This document shows positions 57,436-64,000 of a DNA stretch of 64,000 bases, piece after piece. The position numbers were made by a program, and so were the translations under genes. Under the pieces are notes generated by a model. That model made no database searches and had not been told where the DNA came from. It saw only the letters and a list, made by a program, of their open reading frames with translations. The stretch is from Alligator mississippiensis (lineage: Eukaryota; Chordata; Crocodylia; Alligatoridae): the NCBI RefSeq assembly GCF_030867095.1, contig NC_081828.1, forward strand, positions 210,000,978 to 210,064,977, in the 5' to 3' direction. The stretch's first letter is position 1; each line of letters opens with the position of its first letter.

Positions 57436-58225
57436 TTAGCACGAAGAGCTCCCGCTGGAAGGGAGCGTGCACACAGCAGAATCATTTATCCCGTGATTTG
57501 CATCATGCTAAGGAACAGACTTTCCCAAGCGTCTCGCCCGCAGTAGGCATTGTTATAGTTCCTGGCTACCAGGAGATAGTGCGAATCAATTTGCACTGAT
57601 CAAAGATAGTCTGGGGTTAAAATGCCTAAGGAAGCAGACCCATGCCCAATACACCACAATCACTTAACACCGACACACAGTTATTCCTCACTTTCTGAGG
57701 AACTTTATCATGGATTGGCATGACTTGGATCACTTCAAGGCTGTGTGTTGTGTGTCCACTTCACTTGGAAGTCCTGTAAGATGGGGAAACAGGATCTATC
57801 CGCTTCATGCTATTGGTACAGCAAGGTCAGTGAAAGCTGTGACTTTTCTTTCAGAACATTTTTATACCATCCAAAACCTTAGAGTAGATGTGATTACACT
57901 GGCAAAAAGTCCTTCTGATTTCATTTGAGGAATCACTGTGAACTAGAACAAAAGACTGCTTCTGTCAATAAAAGTGATCTCTCTGCTAACATTTGCCAGT
58001 TGTAACTGGAGCGGTAACTAGAGCTAAACCAGCAAATCCCTTCTCGATGTAGACTGAGCCGTAGTTCATGGTCCTGCTAGTACTGTAATGTGCTCTGGTT
58101 TCACTAAATCGATTTAAAAAGTGATCTGGTTTAATTGGTGCAAATTCCTTGCAGAGATGCCTGTAAATTGGCTTAACTCTTGCTTATTATGAAGGTGCAA
58201 GGCTCCATAGTTACAGTTTAGCTCC

Positions 58226-58499
58226 TCTGTAGCAGGGGGTAGGGACCTCTTCTTTGGATCTCTCAAGCATATTTTAACAACCTTTGCAGGAACAAGGCAG
58301 TGGTATTGTCCCCCTGCTTTACCCATGGAAGGCTAGGGTGCTGTCTTGTGTTGTGTCACAGGATCAATTGTGGCATTTTAGTAATAGATTAGACGGGGAT
58401 TTGTATGGGATGCTCTGGATAATATTGATCCTGTCTCAGGTTGGACTAGATGACTTCCAGAGGTCCCTTCCAGCCCCACTTCTCTATGAATCTATGAAC
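58226..58499 (+). mobile_element. CR1 LINE 3' UTR fragment
   Basis: Plus-strand tail matching the end of the 46-kb copy: 'tctcaagcatattttaacaa', 'gctgtcttgtgttgtgtcac', 'ggttggactagatgacttcc', ending 'ctctatgaatctatgaa'. Only the 3' UTR remains. Confidence 0.85.
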
Positions 58500-59431
58500 T
58501 GAAAGCCAGGATACAACCTCTAGGTTACAAAAGGAAGATGTATGTGGATTTAGACTAAGGTGAGTTCTGCGTTACAGACTTCTGTCGACATGGCAGTATG
58601 GGTCAGGAATATGGGGAGGCTTGATCAGAGCCCGACACAGCTGTGCTGGCAGAAGCCTCAAGTAGAGACGCAGTTATTCTGAAAAACTTAGCAGCTGGCA
58701 ACACTGTTAAATTCATGCAAGTACTTTTACATTCAAGACTTAAACTGGTTTAACTAGATTGCTCATACCCATAAACGTCATTTTACTACTTGGTAAAAGG
58801 GTGTGGGGCTCCCCAGCCTTAGCCTCCCACTGAGGATGCTGTGTCCTTACATGCCACAGGCTCCCCAGTGAATAAAGATCTCTGCTTAAGGTTTCATCAG
58901 ACAAAGGATCTCAGATTTAACTGAGGCCTAGGCCATTTAAGGGTGTCTGGACAAGAACAAAAAGGTTTCAAAGGACCCAGCATTGGTTGGGATGCTGGAC
59001 GCAGAGCAATGCTATGAATTCCTAGTCATTTCCAGCTGGCAACAGGGTCAAACAAATGACTCCAGTGATCTCTGACCAGATTCCCAGATGACGCAGTCGT
59101 CCAAAGCTCTGTGGACGATATGCTGCGGAGGTACGTCTAAGCAGGTACTGTGCTTACAGATCTCTATCACATCAGGAATACATTGCAGCATACAGTATAC
59201 ATTTGAATGAAAAAGTGCTTTGAGTAGCCCATGACTCAATGTTTTAAAGGAAAGTTACACCCTAAAGTACTTCCACTTATGGAAGTTCAGTACGGATATT
59301 TCTGATTGAAAATACACCTTTTCCAGTTTGGTACAAGAAGTAGAATGTAAGAACTCAAACCACAGTAGTTACAAGCAGCAATACAATACAAAAGCACTGG
59401 AAAAACAGCCTGACTGCTTCCTAATAGCAGG

Positions 59432-59630
59432 GCAATCAGGACTCGTCGTACAGATGGCATATACCTTTTATTAGACCAACAAGATTTTTGCAAAAAAAAA
59501 AAATCTTTAATTGCAAGCTGTCAGGAACAAACACCCTTCATTGGGCCTTGGAGAAAAGATTGTAAAAGTTCTCCTGGGAGGAAATGATAGTTCATATTTC
59601 ATAGGATTTCACAGAGGAGTCAAGAGATGG
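59432..59630 (+). repeat. ttttattagaccaac-family repeat, direct copy 1
   Basis: About 200 bp starting gcaatcaggactcg, with ttttattagaccaacaaga, aacaaacacccttcat and 'agattgtaaaagttctcctg', and ending cacagaggagtcaagagatgg. It is repeated in direct orientation at 59851-60047 with scattered substitutions and small indels. No open frame. Confidence 0.8.
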
Positions 59631-59850
59631 AAAACTCCTCTGGGCAGGCAGTTCATAGCTGGCATGGAGCCTCTCACCTCCCGTGAGGATCTGTGATGAT
59701 GCAAATTACCTTGACACAAAGGCAGGAGCAGGATCTCAGGTTTCAGGTGATCACAGTTGCTTAGGAAAATATGAAGATTTCATTTTAAAAAATCAGCTAA
59801 AATTCAATATCTGCCATGTGTCAGGTATCCAGGTTGGTCTAGAGGAAAAG

Positions 59851-60047
59851 GCAATCAGGACTTGTAGTAAAGATGATAACTTTTATTAGACCAACAAGAT
59901 TTTTGCCAAAAAAAATTGAATCTTTAACTGTAAGCTTTCGGGCACAAACACCCTTCATCAAGCATTGCAGAAAAGATTGTAAAAGTTCTCCTGGGTAGAA
60001 ATGAAAGTTCATATTTCATAGGATTTCACAGAGGAGTCAATAGATGG
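59851..60047 (+). repeat. ttttattagaccaac-family repeat, direct copy 2
   Basis: Partner of 59432-59630, offset by about 418 bp. Here the sequence in front (aggttggtctagaggaaaag) looks like the fuller family start, which copy 1 lacks. Beyond 60047 the two copies diverge at once. The 220 bp between the copies is not duplicated. Confidence 0.8.
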
Positions 60048-61973
60048 CAAAATAGCAGAGGCACTCTATTTTGGCTAAGAAATACTTATTTACAGCCTCT
60101 TTCAACCAAAATCACTTTACAAGAGCAATGCAGTAGATAAGAGAATCGGTTTTTCATCACTGAAAAGCAGCCACCTCTGCGTAGGCCATATTAGCTGTTT
60201 AAACAGCTCACAGCAACATTGCAGCTCACAGCAACCTGTTGTTCTTCCCTTCTCACTACACAAACCATCAGCTGATGTAAATTAGAAAACTTCTCTTGAA
60301 ACCCACATTTTGTTGTCAGTGCTGACCTATATCAGCAGAGTATCTGGTCCCAGGATGTTAGACTGGAGTTGTCAGAAGCTCCTAGGCAGGCCAGATGTCA
60401 CTTCTCAGACTTGAATACAAGATTTAACGCCACTGTGCACGTTAAACGCACTGTGCACAGCAGCCTCCATAAGCACAAATGACCAGTCATTTGCATTCCT
60501 TGCTGGATTTCAGTAAGCAAATTCATAAGAAAAGAGTCACTTTGTAAACTGGGTGAGCTCCTGCCCCTGCTGAAGTCTGTGGCCAAGCAACTCTGACTGT
60601 CAAGCAAGGGCCAGGGCTCCACTAGTCTTATTTAGGTGTTAAAGAGAGAAGTTAGCTCAGATGAGCAACCACCATCCTGGTGTCATCAGCTGGCAGAACT
60701 GTCGTTAGCCACATCCCCAGGAAGCTCAAAGGCTGCCTTGATAATTAATTTTTGTTGCAAGGAAAATAAAAATCTATCCTCTGCCATGGTGTTGCTTCTG
60801 TGTGAACAAGGGACCTTTCTGTCCCCAGGGAGGGGGCTTCTGATGCTCTGCGGCTGGAAGTGAGATAACTGCTGAGCTAAAGAGAAGTACGGAGCTGATT
60901 TTCATCTCAGAGAGCCATTGAGACATCCATTTGTTATTGGATCGCAGCTGTACCCAGGAGAGGAGCCAAGAGAAAAGCAGTTCTGCTGCTGTTCAAAGCA
61001 GGGATTTGCTCTGAATATTTGTAGATTCAGTACCAGGGGCATCTTGGGTTTCTATATGTGTATAGGCAGGGGGTCTCAGTAATGCCAGATCAGAGGAACT
61101 CATCTTACAAGGCTGTTTCTGCTCCTCCCCTTTAGCTGCCACCCTGCAGACGTTCTGGGCATCAGGGGATTGAGCTGGACTCACTTCTACTCATGTGCCG
61201 CCCTCTGTTATAAGGAGCTTGTAAGCTGGACAAGGCCAGTGACACCTGTAAAACTTCACGGATTTCAGTGGGTTTGCACAGGTGTAAAACCAAGTGGACC
61301 TGGGTCAGCAGAGCTGTGCATGGTGCCCTTGCCAGAACAGAACTGAGCCCACCATCTGCACCCTGTCAGTCCTGTAGGGCTTGCAGAAGCAGGTGAAACC
61401 GGTCTTAGTTGGGGAAGCTCTGACCCCACCTAGGCCCCAGGAGGGAGAAATGCGCTGAGCAAGAAACATCCGTTGTTACCTAATCCCTTTTTTGGTGCTG
61501 AATCATGCTTTTTTATGTCGGGGTGGAGCAGGCAGTTAGATTCCCAGTGAGGTCCAGTTCCACAGATCATGGGCATTCACTGGAGCGCAATATTGTATTC
61601 AGCCGCAGGCTTGAAGTGATGTGGATTAAACCCATTCTCTCTCCCCCGCAGCCGATCTCGCTTCTAAGGGGAGAAACTAATGTAGTTAGTTTGGGACAAA
61701 CTTAATCAAACCAGGATGCCATGAGACAGGCCTTTGAATGCAGCTGTAGGACCGACCCTAAACATGTGGCCAGCTTCACCGAGGCCCTGAATCTCTTCAT
61801 CTCCCATTAACTCCCCTGGGGAAGGGGTTCAGGGATTCCAGGGGCTCTTATCCCTAAATCAGGAATGTCTCCCACTCCCTACTCCAACCCATGAGGTAGC
61901 GTTGGCTGCTCTAGTGCAGGCTGGGGAGTCCCTACTGGATTTCATGAGGCTGGAGAATGGCATGGATGTAGGG

Positions 61974-62142
61974 CAGTGGTTCTCAACCTTTTTTTCATTT
62001 GCGGACCCATTTGGAAACTTTGAATGGAGGTGCAGACCCCTTTGAATTATAAGTGTGGGTATTCACATACTTTTGATTGATTGTAGTCATCTTTTGCGGA
62101 CTCCTTTGACATAGTCGGTGGACCCCCAGTTGAAAACCACTA
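61974..62142. mobile_element. non-autonomous hAT transposon, 169 bp
   Basis: Ends cagtggttctcaacctttt and agttgaaaaccacta are inverted repeats. Flanking octamers atgtaggg (61966-61973) and atgtcggg (62143-62150) match at 7 of 8 positions. Short, non-coding, upstream of MYD88. Confidence 0.85.
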
Positions 62143-63385
62143 ATGTCGGGTTATTCACCGCCAAGTTCCTGTCTAGGAAGAGATGTATTGATCCCCTCTC
62201 CTCCCATGCATTCAGAGCAAGGATCGGGAGGAAAAGAACGTAATTACCCTTTCATCTTGAGGCTGTAAGGTTAACCGTTTCCTCAAGCAGGAAGAGCAGA
62301 TATGTGATACTGAGTAACGCATTGCAGAGTTTTAGATCAGATATGAAAGCCACATGGGGAACTCAACTTCAAGTGCTGTGGTGGAGGAATACTGCCAGTG
62401 GGAAGTGCCACAGGACCATGCTTTTTGAAGCTTAACACAAGGAGCGGGGAAAACCTCGCTCTGCTCCTGGGCTTCTGGCATTCGCTTGATTATTGGCAGC
62501 AGGACCCAGGAGCTTTTCTAGTAGTAGCATCTCTAATGCAGCCTATTCTACTTTATCTGCTGGGACTAAGCAGGGCATTTCATTTTCTTCAGTGCTCACA
62601 GAGAGCTCCGACTAGCATAGCTCAGACAGTACCCTGGAGTTACCCATTCTGGTACATCCGTTAGCTTTCCTAGGGTTTTATCCTGTGGCTATCACCTTAG
62701 CATCTGGGTCCCTAGTTAGCATGTCTGTTATTATAAACTCAGTGTATCCTACACAGATTCCAGCCTTGGGTCTCTCTGCAGCTCCATTCAGCCATGAAGC
62801 AGGTCTTCAGTAGAAAAAAGCTGTGTGCCTTTAAGTCGCATCCAGCCCAGGCCTCTGTGGGTGGAAGGGAGATACTGAGTTCCAGGCAGTAATTAAGCTG
62901 GCGGGGAACTGTGTGGAGAGTTCCTTCCTCATATATACATGCAAACTCTTCCCTTTGAATTGACTCACTGCATAAACTTGGGACTAAAATGGAGCTTTAA
63001 TTCAACGTGCTGACTGAATGAGGCAGAGCAGCTTTTGTCTCCGGCAGACTCAAGTTATTGCTCACTGAGGCTAAGTACAGGAAGTCGAAGAGCCTGAGGC
63101 TGAATCAATTCAATCTTGACAGGTTAGTCCAAGCTGCATAGATTGAACCTATAAGCAAGTGAACAGACATTCACTTTTGATTCTGGAAATGCAGTCACAT
63201 GCCTGCAGTGGCTTCGGTCAGAAGCTGGGGTGAGGAGTGCTAGAGCACGCCTCTCTGCTCAGCTGGAGCAGACAATTTGGGCCAAGGCTAGCCTGCCCAC
63301 CCTGCGAGGAGGAGTGTGTGCAGGGGAGGTGCAAAGCATCCTGGGATGCTGAGGGACTGTGAGTTAACTTGAATCTGGTGGGAAT

Positions 63386-63574
63386 CAGGGACAGAAGGCC
63401 AATACATTGATTTAACTTAAATCAGTTCAGTGTGATACTACATCCATCCAGGTTTATCTCCCACTGGTTTCAGCCATTTTGAAAACAGTTTATGTACACT
63501 GAACTTCTGTTGTGTTACGGATTTGAACCAGTTTCCAGTCACTTCTACCAGTTTATGGGTATTTTGCATCCCTA
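63386..63574. repeat. interspersed repeat A, copy 2
   Basis: Starts cagggacagaaggcc and ends ttttgcatcccta. It resembles 30936-31167 along most of its length but lacks the extra right-end unit. Non-coding. The outer cagggac/tccctag ends suggest a short DNA transposon, but no target duplication was identified. Confidence 0.5.
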
Positions 63575-63611
63575 GCCTAAAGGACTGAAATTGCACTGAG
63601 TTCCCACTGGC

Positions 63612-64000
63612 TTCATAGGTTTCATAGGCATTAGGGCTGGAAGGGACCTCGGAAGATCATCGAGTCCAGCCCCCCGCCCAAAGGGCAGGACGTCAGCTGG
63701 GGTCATAGGATCCCAGCAAGATAAGCATCCAGTTTCATCTTGAAGGTGTTCAATGAAGGCGCTTGAACAACCTCCGGTGGCAGGCTGTTCCAGACCTTGG
63801 GGGCTCGGACAGTAAAGAAATTCTTCCTTATGTCCAGCCTGAAACGATCTTGTAGTAGTTTGTGACCATTCAACCTCATCATCCCTTGGGGCGCTCTGGT
63901 GAACAAACGTTCCCCTAGATACTGGTGGTCACCCCTGATAAACTTGTAGGTGGCCATCAGATCACCCCTGAGCCTGCGCTTTTCCAGGCTAAAGAGCCCC
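63612..64000 (-). mobile_element. CR1 LINE 3' end running off the window
   Basis: Same subfamily as 25080-25835. The minus-strand frame 63703-63957 reads [40 protein letters not shown] and ends LDAYLAGIL. The 3' tail shows a short repeat (TTCATAGG twice in plus orientation at about 63613-63631). The copy continues past position 64000, so its length is unknown. Confidence 0.9.

Overview
The window is vertebrate nuclear DNA, most probably from a crocodilian, with a turtle as the main alternative. It carries CR1 LINE fragments of several subfamilies and ages, MIR-type CORE-SINE remnants, an L2-like LINE tail and short non-autonomous hAT transposons with 8-bp target duplications. It has no Alu or L1, and its introns are much larger than is usual in birds. 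The species call rests on repeat content and gene order and is an inference. Two host genes are recognisable, both on the minus strand, in the order and orientation known from human 3p22 (MYD88 upstream of OXSR1). OXSR1 (WNK-regulated kinase OSR1) is represented by coding exon 1 (30211-30280), set in a CpG-island promoter at about 29.7-30.9 kb, and by exon 2 (8691-8803). They are separated by a 21.4-kb intron. Later exons are expected beyond the low-coordinate edge of the window. MYD88, the Toll/IL-1 receptor adaptor, is complete: five coding exons between 48287 and 56817 join in frame, with consensus splice sites, into 300 codons plus a stop. Its first exon lies in a second CpG island at about 56.3-57.3 kb. 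Layout: 1-8690 is inferred OXSR1 intron 2, with a 2.4-kb CR1 copy, a short hAT copy and MIR/CR1 scraps. 8804-30210 is OXSR1 intron 1, with CR1 and L2 tails, a fold-back repeat, a (CA)19 tract and a short Z-DNA-prone tract. 30.3-30.9 kb is the OXSR1 promoter, with paired YY1-type motifs and inverted CCAAT boxes. 30.9-48.2 kb is the intergenic region plus the MYD88 3' end, rich in hAT copies and CR1 ends. 48.3-56.8 kb is MYD88. 56.8-64 kb is upstream of MYD88 and holds no exon I could recognise, only repeats, including a direct repeat pair at 59.4 and 59.85 kb and a CR1 copy running off the end. The two genes serve different pathways: OXSR1 in cation-chloride cotransporter control and MYD88 in innate immune signalling. 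Nothing suggests that they work together beyond conserved neighbourhood. I found no convincing new gene system. The most unusual items are repeat architectures (the fold-back at 19.1 kb, the direct pair at 59.4-60.05 kb, the hAT copies) and two unassigned protein-like stretches at about 49.9-50.3 and 57.0-57.4 kb.
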